Positions 1 to 12,358 of a stretch of 64,000 nt of DNA are shown in pieces (position 1 is the stretch's first letter; the number at the start of each line of letters is the position of its first letter). Made by a program: the position numbers and the translations under genes. The DNA is from Botryosphaeria dothidea (Eukaryota; Ascomycota; Dothideomycetes; Botryosphaeriales; Botryosphaeriaceae): contig WWBZ02000040.1 in assembly GCA_011503125.2 (NCBI GenBank), forward strand, positions 2,232,001-2,296,000, given 5' to 3'. The notes under the pieces were generated by a model. The model saw only the letters and a program-made list of their open reading frames with translations, was not told where the DNA came from and did not search any database.

Positions 1-3000
1 ATTTCAAAAATCACAGAAGACCCTTCTATTGTCAATGCAGAGTTTTAAATCTCAGTCAGGTCTGCTCACTTTTTCCAGCAAAAGTTTCACGAAATTCTTG
101 AACATACCATGGCTTGCAGTGCAGCGAGTACGGCGAAGAATGGTATGCGACCCATCCGCTGCATCTTTAGTTATTTAGCTAACGGTTCAAGGCACTGCTT
201 GTCCTGGTACTGAGAGCGGCAGTAATTCCCGGTTGTCCGCCGAAGCCATCACGGGAATTGTTGCTGTAGTAATCATGGTTCTCATTCCGTGCTTGGCGTT
301 TGCAAAACGACATTATTTGAGAAGCATACCGGAAAGGGTCCTCGGACCATGGATGAGTTGGTCATACCGCCGTGAAAGTATGTCTGTTCAATATCTTCAA
401 GTACCTCTCAGACCGGATGCTGACGGCATGGACCTCTAGTCCCACAGCAGCAAGACGTCCTCCCGTTCTGGGCAACGCCTACCTTTTCATACGATTCGCC
501 GTTTGTGCTAGGCCAGGTGGAGAAGTATGAATGGAGTGGGGCAATGCAATTCCGACAACCGCTCGGTCAATACAGATAATAAAAACCAACGACTTGTCGA
601 CTAAATTGTGCTCTAAGTCTTTGAAAATCAGACAGTGGGCAAGTATTGGTAGACAGCTGACCCAAGGAGCTACGGGAAAGGTCATTTGACGAAGTCGCAT
701 AGCTCACCATTCCCAATGATGATCGACTTTTCCGTCGCAATGTCTTCGGAGCAGACTTTAATTTGTGTGCCTGACGAACGACTGGATAGATTTCGGTGGT
801 GGGAGTTGGACTATATGTCATCGAAGCGTCGGAAGTTGACTGAGAGTAAAAAGGGTTGATTGAAGCCTGGCTGGACGTAACATGTCCTTTGCACTGGTCG
901 TTTGGTTGTACGTTCGTCTATGCAGTCAGATGCCTCAATCGCTCGTCGCGCGGTCCAGTTCAGGGGCAGCATATAACCATTCCAAACAAGTCAAAGATGC
1001 GAGCTGTACTTTTTCTCAATCATCCGAAGCCAAGAAGGAATCCCGAGCTTTTTTTGTAATGTACGTTTGTTGCCCCACCTCGAATCACCGGTATCTCGGT
1101 AAAGCCTCGGCCTTTGAACTGGTATGCGAGCCACCAGCCTCGCAATATGGCAGTGAAAACGCTGGGATATACTTTCGAGCAATCTGTAAGACGAGAGTGG
1201 CGTCGGTAGGTGTCTACTCTTCCTCTCGCGTGTCGGGAGCTCACGGGAACGCACCAGTGTGTGGAAGTGTCCTGTCTGTGTTGGGTTAACCGAGCCTGGA
1301 AACGGGACCAGAGCCCAACCAAGGAACCCGAGAGCGGCCGCCGAGCTTGGAGTGACCCACAAAGTTTGAAGCCCGCTCGGACCAAGCAGAGTCTTATAAA
1401 ACTCGGCCTGCCCTCCCTCGAGCTCCTGTTCTCCTTTTTTCCTTAGCTCTCTTTGCCTTTTGGCTTAGATCAAGTGTAGTATCTGTTCTTTTCAGTTTAA
1501 TCTCTGAAACGTCTCTACGGAGACATTCGTGATTAATCTTGTTTTTGGAACCAGGGCAACGGCCGCTGAGCTTGCTCATGTCGCCGCCCACAGTGTCGCC
1601 CGTATTGCACTGCCTCGGGCTGACGCGAACATTACTGCATCTTTTCGTTGAGCTTTCTGCCATGCGCAGGAACTTGAGGAAGGGACTCTTACTTTGACAT
1701 GAAGGATAATGATGACTCGATGCGATGTAGTTAGATGCATGAGCTGGGACATGATGTTGAGTCTGTATAGTAGGAGGCCAGCTGTGGGAGCAGCAGCATC
1801 ATTAGCAGTAGTTATTTATCCTATCTTGCTCCCATCGCTCATTATTCTTACGAAGCCTGCAGTGATGAGTTGCCGTTGCTGTCTGATGCAGCGGCGCGAT
1901 TGCGATGAAACGCGATGCTGCCTGCATCTGTAGGTGGCGAAAACTCTGCGACGAGGCTGGAGAGCAACAACACGAGAGCGGCGAGCGAGACACGGCGGCA
2001 GCAGACTCTCGGGCCGGCTCTTATTCACCGTTTTTCCAAGATGAGGTCCTGTTCAGTATTCACAGTCGAGGCAAGGGCTCTGTAAATGCACGATCCGTTG
2101 CAATGAACAGATCCAGCACTGTTACCAGCCGCTGGCATTGCGAACAGAGGCAAAGAGCTCTCTACTACGCCATCTACCTCAACAACAGCACGATTCATCG
2201 CGCCATTACTACTCGTGTTCTTCTGAGCGGGCGCAGACAGACACTGCAGGTACTCAACGCCTCCAGTGGTGGGAAGGCGCGGTCGAGGCAACCGTGCGAC
2301 CCGCGTACCCTCGCAGAGATACTCGACCGTGTAGACGCCATCCGCGCGACAGGACTTCGGCTCATCGTTAGCAAGGCTGAGAACCCCCTGGAGAATGTAG
2401 CTCGCATGCCATAGTAACCGTTTTTGCCGCGACCCTCGGCAACGGACCGAACGCGACCCAGCCTGGATTTGCATACTTTTCAGCCAACTGACTACATTAG
2501 GCACACCTTCAACGTTCGAGAAACCCCCTTCGCCACCTCCAGCCGCCTTTCAAAGTCCTCGAGTCTGTTGTCCCTGACCTTCCTGCCCATAAGAAGCAAG
2601 CTTCCAGGGCTTCATCCTTCAGCCTTGTCACCACAGTCCAACACGCAAGCGAATACATTCTGCCAGTTCGACGAACATCCATGAAACACCTACCACCCCC
2701 ATACATTCGATGGAAATGTTTGAGAACAAGAGGCTGGCGTATGTTCCTGGCGCATGTTTGGCCCATGGAAATAGCTTGGAGGGCTGGCGTAATAATATCA
2801 TACAACACAGAGAAATCTGATATATCTCGGCCAACCTTGAGTGCAGCCGAGGCATCAATAGCGACCGGCTGCAGGCTCATACATTCTTGCAAGTGTGGAG
2901 GTAAGGATCAAATTTTCGAATGTATGCCTCATGATGAGAATCGCTCGATTCTGGCGACGGTATACCGAACTGTTCATCTTCTCTGGTTTCCCATATCCTC

Positions 3001-3625
3001 CAGCTCGTCCTCGATGGTTCGGTGGTTTCCTCTAGTAAAAATCAACGTATGTTGTTTCCTCAACGCAGGGCAGATTCCAACTATCCCCATAAATATGGGA
3101 TGGGGAGCCAAGGTCTTGATGACTTATTTGGCAAATACTACGGTTGCCTTCGCAGCCTAGTGATACGGTGTCGTGCTACATCTATTGCCTCTGCTGTGTA
3201 TGTTCATGATCTTACAAGACCAGGCGCATTGCAACCCCAGTGGAAGCATGTTTTTAAGAGTCTAGTTAATTCAATGTATGGTAGCGAAGAGAGCATTTGC
3301 CTTGCCCGGCTTCTGTCCTCAAAATCCGCTTCCTCGGACATAGCGGTGGCATCGCCGAGCTTTGTCGGGCTTTCCAGGGTTTGACAATCCGAATAGAGCT
3401 GTGGATCCAAGAAAACAAAGGAACATGTACGAAACATTGTCGCCAAGCGAGCAAAGACTGCGTGATATTGATATTGTTGTGTGCATCTCCAGATTTGGTG
3501 CGGGGTAGTGCTAGTGTAACAACTGCAAGGCTTCAATCTCCAGACCTCACCTTCCCTTTCCCTCACACTACCTGAATCCTTCTACTACCGAAAACTGACA
3601 AGTTTTTCGAAATTCTACAGACACC
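1..3625. other. Gene-free left flank
   Basis: I find no supportable gene in this stretch. Open frames exist on both strands but are short, overlap one another, and show no recognisable domain or consistent splice structure. Part of it (about 1.9-2.5 kb) is open in several frames at once, as expected by chance in GC-rich sequence. The last part carries the promoter and 5' leader of the epimerase-like gene that starts at 3626. Confidence 0.6.
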
Positions 3626-4945
3626 ATGACCAAGATCTTCGCGTGAGTCTCATTCACTTGCACCAGTCCATTCATATCAACCCGGCTGGATTACATCATC
3701 GGCCCGCCAAACTGCCCAACGTCAATAACTGTAGAGCATTGATCCATACTACAGGCTCGGAGTCACTGGATACATAGGCGGCGATGCCTTGTATGCAATT
3801 TCCAAAGCTCACCCGGAATATGAATGGACATGCTTGGTCCGCAACTCCGACAAGGGTGCTTTGGTTGCGAAGCAGTATCCCAAAGTCAGGCTGGTCTATG
3901 GTGACCTGGATAGCTCTGAAATCATCGCCGAGGAAGCTGAGAAGGCGGATATTGTTTGCAGTGAGTAAAGTCCTCTCTCATTCTTTCAACGCCTTCAATT
4001 GTCAAGTATTCTTTTTTTCCCTTATCTCCATTTCGGGAAATTCCTAGTAAAAGGACGAGAAGAAACACTTCCCAGCCAAATACCCTCTAACACCCACAAG
4101 ACTGGGCAAACTGCGACCACGCCGCCGCCGCCACTGCCATCGTCCTCGGCCTCTCGCGCCGCCCCCCAACCACCCCGTCCTTCTACATCCACACCTCGGG
4201 CACCGCCATCCTCATGATCCACGACCAGCAGCTCCGCCTCTTCGGCGAGTCATCCACCAAAGTCTACGACGACGTCTCGTCCATCGGCGAGATCACCTCC
4301 TTCCCCGACCAGGCCTGGCACCGCGACGTCGACAAGATCGTGCTCGGCGCGCTCTCCTCCGCGGCCGCGGCCGCGGCCACCAAGACCGCCATCGTGTGCC
4401 CCCCGTGCATCTACGGCGCCGGGCGCGGCCCAGCGAACGTGCGCAGCAGCCAAATCCCCGAGCTGACGCGGTTCACGCTGAAGCGCGGGAAGGGCTTCGC
4501 GGTGGGCGAGGGCAAGGCGTGGTGGAGCGGCGTGCACGTGCAGGACCTGTCGGAGCTCTTCCGCAAGCTCGTCGAGGCGGGAGCCGCCGGGGGTGGGGAG
4601 GCGTCGTGGGGCGCCGAGGGGTACTACTTTGCTGAGAACGGGGAGTTCGAGTGGGGCGCGATGGCGGGGTTGATTGCGAAGGAGTGCGCGAAGAGGGGGT
4701 TGATCGAGGGTGATGAGATTGATCACTTGGCGCCGGAGGAGGTGGAGAAGGTGGTGGGGAATGGGTTTTTGGGGCCGATTTGGGGGCAGAACAGTCGGAG
4801 TAGAGCGAGTAGGGGAAGAAAGCTGCTTGGCTGGGAGCCGGCGAAGCCGAGTTTGGAGGAGGACATTGCGAGGAATGTAGATGTGGAGGCTGCGGCTTTG
4901 GGATTGACGAAGAGTCACGCTGAGGCGGCGGCTGGAGACGCTTGA
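3626..4945 (+). CDS. NAD(P)-binding Rossmann-fold epimerase/dehydratase-like protein
   Basis: Predicted three-exon gene, 3626-3642, 3755-3960 and 4101-4945, giving 355 residues. The first exon codes only MTKIFA and is followed by GTGAGT; the second opens straight into the Rossmann motif GVTGYIGGDA, a GxxGxxG-type NAD(P)-binding loop at residues 8-16. The join restores a continuous frame through YGDLDSSEI and ADIVCNWANCDHAA to the long third exon, which contains PPCIYGAG, typical of NAD-dependent epimerase/NmrA-like extended or atypical short-chain dehydrogenases. No signal peptide or membrane segment is visible, so it is probably cytosolic. The family (YLL056C-like) is widespread in ascomycetes, with substrates mostly unknown; I assign no reaction. 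The GC-rich first third of exon 3 suggests strong codon bias. Confidence 0.85.
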
Positions 4946-5161
4946 ACGTAAGACACGACGATGCACGACTTGTGAAGGCTACAGGTGGACGGAAATTGTT
5001 TACAGCAGGAGAAAAAGTTGAAACTTGTGGGTATCTTCTGAATGGAACTACTTACAGCAAGCTTGCTCGAGAGCTTGAAAGTTAGAAATACGATCCGCGG
5101 CTGACGAGGCTTCTATTGTGGAATGAAATGTCCCTGCTACAGCTAGTCCTCCAGAACTTGC

Positions 5162-6925
5162 TTAATGTCCCGGCCTTAGATCCGCTACTTGGAAATCTAA
5201 TCCTGGAGCCTCGAACACGTGTCCGGGCTTCAGTGCGTCTGTGTAAATGTTGGGAACGTCGTGCGGGTGGAAGATGCCTGGCCGAGTACAATTCAAAATC
5301 GACTTTAGCCCCGGCGGATCTGTAAGACGGAAGACGCCCCATCTAGAACGCTTGTGAGTGAAACATCTGACAAATGTCTGGAGATGCATATAACTTACGA
5401 GGGATTCTTGCTAGGCGCACAGACAATGGCTATACTTTCCGGCAGCATGACCTGATACCCGCAATGGGTATGCAGGTCTCGGCTGCTCATAAAGCAAGTT
5501 TGAGTAGGGTGAGTGTGTATCCATCCGAGCATCATCAGATCCTCGGAGTCGCAATAGTCGAAGAGGGCTGATTCGTTTACCGTTTCGCAAGTATCTGATG
5601 AGTTCTCCTGTTCCGGAATAACAAGCCTCGAGATAAAAAGCGCGTTCGAGATGAGGGTGCCACACAAGATGCCGCAGGTTTCCAGGTTGTTCCTGGTGTT
5701 TGGCGCAGCCACGCGTAAAAATTCCGTACGCAATGTTGGAGGAATAAAGACTGTGCGCAATGGTGTACCGTTCTCGAGGAATGCGGTAGGCTTGAATGTG
5801 TAGTCTCCGGAATTAAGCTCCTGATGCGGCGGAGGGGTCGCAGATGCGGAACGTGATGTCGCATTAGAACCGTCGGAGTCCAAATACTTTCCTGGCAACG
5901 GTGGTGGCGCAGCACCTTCCCTTTCCAGAGCAACTTTGCGAGGTATGCTCGGAGGCGACACTGGTGAGCGAAGAGGGCTTTTGTCCGGTAGCGCTGGGGC
6001 GCGGGAAGGAGGTGGTGTCAATGGTCTCATCCCAGAGTCGGCAAATGGTTCGTAGGCGCTCTTTATCGGAACATGAGGATAATTGTATTTGGTGGCACGG
6101 GGGGGCGAAGAGTCTGGATCAACGGAACCTCTACGGCGTGCAATGGCTTCCTGTCCGCGGCGGCCGACTTGGGTGATGAGCTGGCTGAGATCGTCTGGTT
6201 CCTGCTTTGCTCCATCACTGACCAGTTCGTCTTCCCAATTGTTCCACATGCCCCCCGTCCGGCGCTCTGCCTCCTCCTCGTCCGACACACCGGCCTGGCG
6301 AACTTTCCTCTTGGCCAGGTCTCTCCTGCGGATTTCCTTTTGCGCAATCTTGACAGCGAGGTCTCGGTTCTCTCCAGCATCGAGTGATTGTTTGCCGCCA
6401 AATAGAGCTGGATCAGAGGATTTCCTGGCGTGCAAGACGAGGTTGTCAAAATCGCGCGAGAGCTGGGTGGGGCTAGCAACTGTCTGCCTCTGGGCAGACG
6501 ACCTTTCGGCATCTCTCCTAAAAGCCTTGTATTTCTCGTGGCGCTTGTTTATCCTGGGCTTCAACTCCTCCAATTTGGGTAGGTTGCGCTTGACAATCTT
6601 GCTCGCCTCTTGCAGGGCTTGCTTATTGGCGGGATCCTTCGCTTCGGGGTGCTTTTGGAGCTTTTCGAGGACGAGCATGGCATGGCGGAAGAGCAGGAGG
6701 TAGGCCTGTTGGTCGTTTCCTTCGCGTTCGTAGATAGCTGCCTGGGGGAGTGTGAGCAAACATACACCAGGAACTGTTGAGGGACGGGCGACGGACTTCC
6801 TTCTGGATGGTGTCGGCGGTGCGTAGCCAGTAGCGGAGAGGGACCATTTGGTTGAAGTCGAAGTTAGAGGCTTGGTGGACAATCTCCTCAACGCTCAGCG
6901 GCTCGGAGAGCCTGAACGAAGCCAT
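5162..6925 (-). CDS. sst2: AMSH-like JAMM deubiquitinase (Sst2-type)
   Basis: Three exons on the minus strand, 6925-6797, 6741-5399 and 5342-5162, giving 550 residues. The N-terminal ~110 residues (SVEEIVHQASNFDFN, then AAIYEREGNDQQAYLLLFRH) form the helical USP8-dimerisation/MIT-like domain. A low-complexity proline-rich middle follows. The C-terminal MPN+ domain (about 360-550) carries the upstream glutamate in ETCGILCG, the zinc motif HTHPTQTCFMSSRDLHTHCG and the AMSH-specific second zinc site including FHPHD. The last intron splits SKNPS/WGVFRLTDPPG, as expected for AMSH. The family cleaves Lys63-linked ubiquitin at endosomes and regulates ESCRT-dependent receptor sorting. All catalytic ligands are present, so an active enzyme is predicted. 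It lies head-to-head with the mitochondrial transcription-factor gene. Confidence 0.93.
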
Positions 6926-7318
6926 TTTGGCGGAGGATGGTGCGCGGTGTCGGCAGGGTCTGGGGCGACTATGGGGTGACTGGCGAGCGCGGAACGGTCG
7001 GTGTATCGAGTTGGGGAAGGAAGAGGTCTAGCGGCAGTAGCAGCGAGTGGATGGGGTGCAGTGTCCAGGCCGGAGCTCAGTAGACCTCATGGTATCGAGC
7101 CCAGCGCATTCTTCGGTGCCTGAAGGGCGGGCGGACAGGCATGTGCGTCACCGGGAGTCCGTGGTACAGCAGCAAGCAGTGGCCGTGCGCCGCGGCGTGG
7201 GTGGGCGGTGAGCGACGACTTTTTGCTGCTTGGCCCCGGCGTCGATCTGCCGCCCGGACATGGCTTTCCTGCTGCAACACCTCCTGCGTCTATTTCCCAG
7301 CGCTGCCACAATGCCGCC
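6926..7318. promoter_or_regulatory. Divergent promoter, sst2 / mitochondrial factor
   Basis: A 393-nt interval between the start codons of two divergently transcribed genes. It must hold both 5' leaders and promoters. No TATA box stands out; the side next to 7319 is GC-rich. Confidence 0.5.
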
Positions 7319-9144
7319 ATGAGACCCTCGCTCATCCTGCGCGCCGCTGGAGTCAGGAAAACCCCGGGTCTTCAACAAGCGCGCAAGGCCACGCGCAGAG
7401 CCGTGCTGCCCCTCGCCCAACAATTGGCTGAAAACGACTCCCGCACCGGTGCTGCTGCCACCCGCGCCGACATTGTGAGCCCTGCGCTCTGCGGTATGCC
7501 TGCGCATGCTGTCCCTTGACCATATCAGTCTGCTGACCGCACCCAGACGACATTTTGTCCTGCATTGGCCCTTCCTTGGAACCGTATAAACACTGTGACA
7601 TCGTCGACGTAAATCCGGGCGCTGGCCTATGGTCCTCGCGATTGCATGAATTTTTGAAGCCCCGACGACACGTACTTCTCGAGCCCGATGCCTTCTACAA
7701 GCCTTTCCTCCAGCCTCTCTACGACCAACCAAACTCGAAATATGTCTCCGGCCCATCCCATGAGACGACACTACAGTCGCTGGCTGCCACACTCGAAAAT
7801 GGCCTGCTTCCCGATCAGCACACCCTCAAACATGGAGATCCCGGATTGAATCAGCCCAATAAATCCTTGTTGTTACTGATAAATCTCAGCCGCTACAAAG
7901 CGCCCACTACTCGAAGCGCATATTTCGTGGTCCGCGAGACACTCAATGTCCTGACAAGTACTGCTTGGACGCATACTGGAATCCACAAATATGGCCAGGT
8001 TCGGATGCTCGTTTGGATTGGCGACTATTTCGAGGACAAATTTGTGCCGAAAGACCTCAATCAGGTCGACCCGTATGGCTTTTCTTTTCAACACCGCACG
8101 CAAACACATGTCGTAGCCAGCGCCGACAAACCGAGAATGCCTCGTGAGGAGACTACTACAGAGCTCTCTAGCGCTGTACGTGCTCTCGTAAAGATGCGAA
8201 AGCTTGGCCTTGAACTTCCTCCAAACCGCCAAAGCTGGTTGCATCAAAAGGCTTTATCGCTGCTTGAAACAAGAAGCGTAGACGACGTTCAAGCTGAGAT
8301 GAAATCGAACGTTGCTGGGCAGTCTGCGGACGATGAAATCAAGAGCATCGAAACACAGTTGGCATCTGGTGCGTTGAAAAGTCCGCTGGACGTGCCATGG
8401 CAGACCCGGTTGGCGGAGCTGAAGAAGATCACACCCCGTGGCCGAAATGTAAGGGAAACCGAGTTTACTCAATTGAAGCCTCTTTGGGCTCAGTTTGATG
8501 AGTATTACAGACTCGAGTCGACCGTTGTCGACGAGAGCCAGTCTGCCCAAGAACGTCTAGCTGCAAAAGAAAAGATGGAGAAGCTCGGTGTGGTCGTTAA
8601 GAAGCAGGCTCGGAAGCAGAACAAAATGCGACAGCAAATCTTCTTCAAGGCACTGGATGATCGGAGGGCTTTCTATCATGACCCGCCTTTACTGAGTTGG
8701 GACAGTAGACCCTTCGAGCCGCTCCGCACTGAGCCACATGAGTTTTTTCCGCAGCAAAGTCTGTCCCTCCTGGATATCACGCCAAAGCCGGCGCCCAGAG
8801 ATTATTCTCAAGGGGATCTAACGTACTGGCAACGCTTCGCCGACAGGATGTTCGAGCGAACTTCTGCAACTGTCAGCAAAGCTCTGAATTCCATGCGGGC
8901 GGGCTCTCCTGAAATCATTCTCCCTCAGGTACGCGCGGTCCACGACCCTCGCCGAGGAGGCTCTCTCGATGTCGAGGACATGCGCATACGGAGACTCACA
9001 CCTGAAATGATGGATGAAATTGTCGACGCTTGGAGGAGCTGGGCATTCCGGCCAGAAACATTGGAGAAATACTTCTTGGAGACTCGCCTGGACTGGTTCG
9101 ACTTAGCTGAAGGGACAAATAATGTCGGCATCACCCTCAACTGA
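7319..9144 (+). CDS. Mitochondrial transcription factor / rRNA adenine dimethylase-like protein
   Basis: Two exons, 7319-7493 and 7547-9144, giving 590 residues. I chose the donor GTATGC at 7494 because it alone keeps the frame: residues run ADIVSPALCDDILSCIG, then HCDIVDVNPGAGLWSSRLHE, the S-adenosylmethionine-binding-type motif I of the KsgA/Dim1/Mtf1 fold. The first ~45 residues are rich in Arg, Ala and Ser and lack acidic residues, as expected for a mitochondrial presequence. Fungal members of this family act as mitochondrial RNA polymerase specificity factors (S. pombe mtf1, S. cerevisiae MTF1); they derive from rRNA dimethylases but often no longer methylate. The start is the most upstream convenient ATG; an earlier in-frame start is possible. 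The C-terminal ~250 residues are a fungal extension I cannot assign. Confidence 0.82.
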
Positions 9145-9497
9145 TGCTACGTTTCCGGAAAGGCGATACTTGCTTTTACCGTTGCTTTGGCCTCGCATCC
9201 TTAACGCGGCTTCAATTGACTTCGTCATTTGGCCTGGCAAATCACGATGCCGTTGAAGAATTTTAGATACTTTTGTACATATAGCGTAGAATACAGCAGC
9301 ACCCGTTCGGTCTGAAGTTTGTGCACCATTGCAATAATCTCCTCTCCCAGCTCTGCTCCCCGTCGTATCATATCCATAACCACTTCTTGTATAGATGCAG
9401 GATTTGTGCAGTTGTAAGATGGTCAATAAACAGAGTGCTATCGCCTTCCAGAAACAGTTAATCCTCAACGAGCCCAGTACTTGTATCATCGATACCT
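9145..9497. other. Convergent 3' region
   Basis: A 353-nt interval between the stop codons of two convergent genes. It should hold both 3' UTRs and polyadenylation signals. No gene is seen. Confidence 0.5.
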
Positions 9498-10118
9498 TTA
9501 TTTCGAACCCTTCTTGCTCTTCCCGCTCACAGGCTTTCCTTGTTGCCCTGCTGCTGCGCCCTTTTGTTCTTCAGCCTTGCCATATCCGCTGATTAGGTCG
9601 AGCAGATTTTCGTCCGATTCTTGCCGCGATTGTCCTTCCTCTCCTTCGCGTGCCTAGGTAACACCATGTTAGTAAATTCTAGACAACAAGATCTCCTGCC
9701 TCCTCCAGGAATTAACATGCCATGGCATTCGATACCAGACATATTCAGACAGAACCCGGGGGAGAAGTACCTCCTCAAGATCCTCAGTAACCTCCGAATC
9801 CCATCCACGACCAAACTTTGCTCTGAAAGCGCGCAAACGACCAGCTTCGTCCTCCTCGACGTTCATCAGCTTTTGACTGCTAGGATTCCAGACTGGATGG
9901 TTTCGAATGTCCTTTGTACTGCGATAGACAGGCGATGGCGACGTGGTGCGGTGCAGGTATGTGCTGCCGTCGGAGAGGGTGATGAGCTGGGTGAAGGTGT
10001 AGGGCCGCTTTGGTCGCCGCAGCAGCGTCGCGTGGCGACATTGGGTCTTGGGGAGTAACGAGGCGCTGCTGCCCAGGTGGCGCACCGTATGTGCTGTTGA
10101 CGGGAGAGTGGGCGGCAT
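9498..10118 (-). CDS. Mitochondrial large-subunit ribosomal protein bL31m (MRPL36-like)
   Basis: Two exons, 10118-9771 and 9653-9498, giving 167 residues. Exon 1 codes a Ser/Arg-rich N-terminus, probably a mitochondrial targeting sequence, then RRPKRPYTFTQLITLSDGST and IRNHPVWNPSSQKL, which match fungal bL31m. The intron (GTACTT...CCTAG) joins EDLEE to AREGEEG; exon 2 continues to ENLLDLISGYG and a Lys-rich tail. The protein would sit in the central protuberance region of the mitoribosomal large subunit. The start at 10118 gives a length close to the yeast protein; the frame stays open up to 10307, so an N-terminal extension of 63 residues cannot be excluded. It is divergent from the flavin-reductase gene, with 225 nt between start codons. 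Confidence 0.82.
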
Positions 10119-10343
10119 TCTTCTGGGTGCGTGTTGTTTGGTGGAGGGTGCAGTCGTCGACAGAGATGCACTTGCGGACCACCGAGGGCGGCCGCCGAGA
10201 TGATTTTCGTCGGCGGAACTCCCGAGCCTCTCCAACTTCCACCCTCCTCCCGTGCTCTCTCCTTCTGCGCCAATGCTCGACCTGGCTCCATGACTGCAGC
10301 ATAGCATCGACTCTGGACAAGTAATATCCGAGGTCGCCCCGGG
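10119..10343. promoter_or_regulatory. Short divergent promoter, bL31m / flavin reductase
   Basis: Only 225 nt separate the two start codons of this divergent pair, so the two genes probably share core promoter elements. Both products are predicted mitochondrial. If bL31m starts at 10307 instead, the gap falls to 36 nt. Confidence 0.5.
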
Positions 10344-11601
10344 ATGATGATGGCCTCAAGCATGGAGAGACGCTTCTACCAGGCATTTTTCCGCTGGAAC
10401 AGTACGCATTGTCGCAGCCCTGCGATTGCAGCCGTTGATAAAACTAATTATTGTCTTAGATGCCTTGAGATTGTCGAAGCACCCCGTTCATCATCGTCGC
10501 CGATTGCTCTCCTCATCTTCAACGAGGAAAGCAGAGGACGATAAACCTTCCGCATCCGATCAAAACGACATCCTCGTGCGAGAGAAGGATCTCCCGCTCT
10601 CCCATTACCGGTCACGCCTTGACCCTGAAACGACTGAGGTCCCTACATCAGATAGAGTACATCCACCCGAGAGAAAGGAAGAGTTTGGGGAAGGAGAGCG
10701 AGGACCCTTGCGCCTCCCTGAAGTAGTCCGCAACGTCTTCCGCTTTGTCCCACATCCGGTTGCCATAGTGACAGCGTTGGCCAAAGGCGAGGATGCCGGC
10801 AGCAAGGGCGCTTCCTTCGGTGGGGCATCACTCACTAATGAGTACGAAGAGGCGTTGGACCAGCTGCGCGCCATGACCGTCTCGTCGCTCAATACCATCT
10901 CGCTTGACCCGGAACCCATTGTCAGCTTCAACATCCGCACCCCATCTTCTACATGGGATGCCATACAGGCGACCCCGCGCTTCCGAATCTTTCTGCTGCG
11001 CCCCACGGAACGCGCGCGCGAGCTGGCACTATCGTTTGCACGGGGCGAGACACGCCAGGGATTCTTCGAGACTTTGAGGCGCGGCATGAGAATTCACCTC
11101 AGCCGGCCTGGCGGCGTTTTCAAGCTGTACATGGACACGACTGAGTGGCATGTCGAGGAGGGCAACTTCGACCCGAATCCGGCGCCGCTCCTGAAATCTA
11201 AGGGTATAGCCTGTTGTCTTTCGTGCACGCTACTTCCCGAAAAGTGCGTACAGGTCAACGACCATGTCATCGTTGTGGCCAGCGTGGACAGAGTGTTCCA
11301 CGGGACCGATAGGTTCTGGAGCCCTCCGCGCTCGCCGACTTTAAGTTATTTCAACCATGAGTTTGTGTGTGTGGATCGCCCGGTGACGGCTCAGCATTCG
11401 GGGGATGAGCAAAGCATGGGTATGATCTTCAGGAAAGTCGGAATTCGCAGCGAGAATGGTAAGGTGAGAAAAGATCGCAAGGAGGGCGAACGTAAAGTGG
11501 AGGAGACTACTGGTGATCAGGATAATGATGGTGTGCGTAGTGTGATCAGGTCGGTGAAGCCGGTGAAGCCGAAAGCTCTCATTAGGAAAATTGAGTGCTA
11601 G
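10344..11601 (+). CDS. Flavin reductase-like (FMN-binding split-barrel) protein
   Basis: Two exons, 10344-10401 and 10460-11601, giving 399 residues. The short intron has donor GTACGC, branch-like CTAAT and acceptor CTTAG, and joins FFRWN to ALRLSKHP. The N-terminus is basic, hydroxylated and nearly free of acidic residues up to about residue 40, so mitochondrial import is likely. The flavin-reductase domain spans about residues 95-310: FRFVPHPVAIVTA, then MTVSSLNTISLDPEPIVSFN, the typical signature for FMN binding, with the C-terminal strand pair around QVNDHVIVVASVDRV. An insert between the first two motifs (GEDAGSKGASFGG...) and a charged Lys-rich tail are fungal additions. The redox partner is unknown. 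It is divergent from bL31m. Confidence 0.85.
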
Positions 11602-11780
11602 GGCACTATACTATATAAAGCTACACTTCAGGTAATTGCTGTAGTGTTTCAATGATGCAACAACCTATGGAGCATGATTCTCCATCAATAGCCAAAGCCT
11701 GACTCCGCCCAATGCTTGCACCTGCCTTGTCATCCATGTTACCAAAACAAACCAGCCTAGCCCAAGCCTTCCGTATCCCC

Positions 11781-12358
11781 TCACTCCATGTGCACATCCT
11801 CATTCCCTCCTTTCGTCCTCTCTTCCAGCCTCCTCCTCGCCTCCGCGACGAGCTCTCCCGCTTTGCCCACACCGACGTCTCGCGTCCTGGCGTTCAGATA
11901 GCCGACGTCCAGCTCGCCCAGCCCGCCGTTCTTGACCTCGGCACCGCCTCGGGCCTGCTCGACCTTCTCCACCTTGGCTGGTATCACGCCCGCCTTCTCC
12001 AGCGCGTCGATCTCGCGGCTCAGGTTCTCCGAGATCTGCCGGATGCACGAGAAGTATGTCTGCGTGTGCGTCGAGTAGGCTTCTTTGCGCGCTTCGAGGG
12101 GGTCGGCCGAGGAGAAGGATGGAGAGGCATCGGAGGGGAGCGGTCGGTTGGTCAGCGCGTTGATGGCGTTGCTCGCGGCGGCGAGGAGCTTGGGGACGTC
12201 CTGCGGGTTGGGGAGGGATTCCGTCAGTGGAAGCCTGTAGGCTGTCTTGGGTGGAGGTTGAGGGGTGTGCGGGTAGTGGGCTGCCCAACCTCTTTGATCT
12301 TGCTCAGCTCTTGGATGTGCTCGGCGGCGATGTCGTTGCTGTTGCTTGGGGCGGACAT
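11781..12358 (-). CDS. med11: Mediator complex subunit 11
   Basis: Two exons, 12358-12290 and 12200-11781, giving 162 residues. Exon 1 starts MSAPSNSNDIAAEHIQELSK and joins KIKE to DVPKLLAAASNAINALT across an 89-nt intron (GTTGGG...CCGCAG). The helical pattern with EARKEAYSTHTQTYFSC and ENLSREIDALEKAGVIP matches Med11, a small head-module subunit of Mediator that pairs with Med22 and links activators to RNA polymerase II. I chose the ATG at 12358 because family members start near this point. The same frame is open for 151 further codons upstream, to a stop at 12812-12814, and contains an internal repeat (see findings). The gene is head-to-head with TAF5, another pre-initiation complex component. 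Confidence 0.85.
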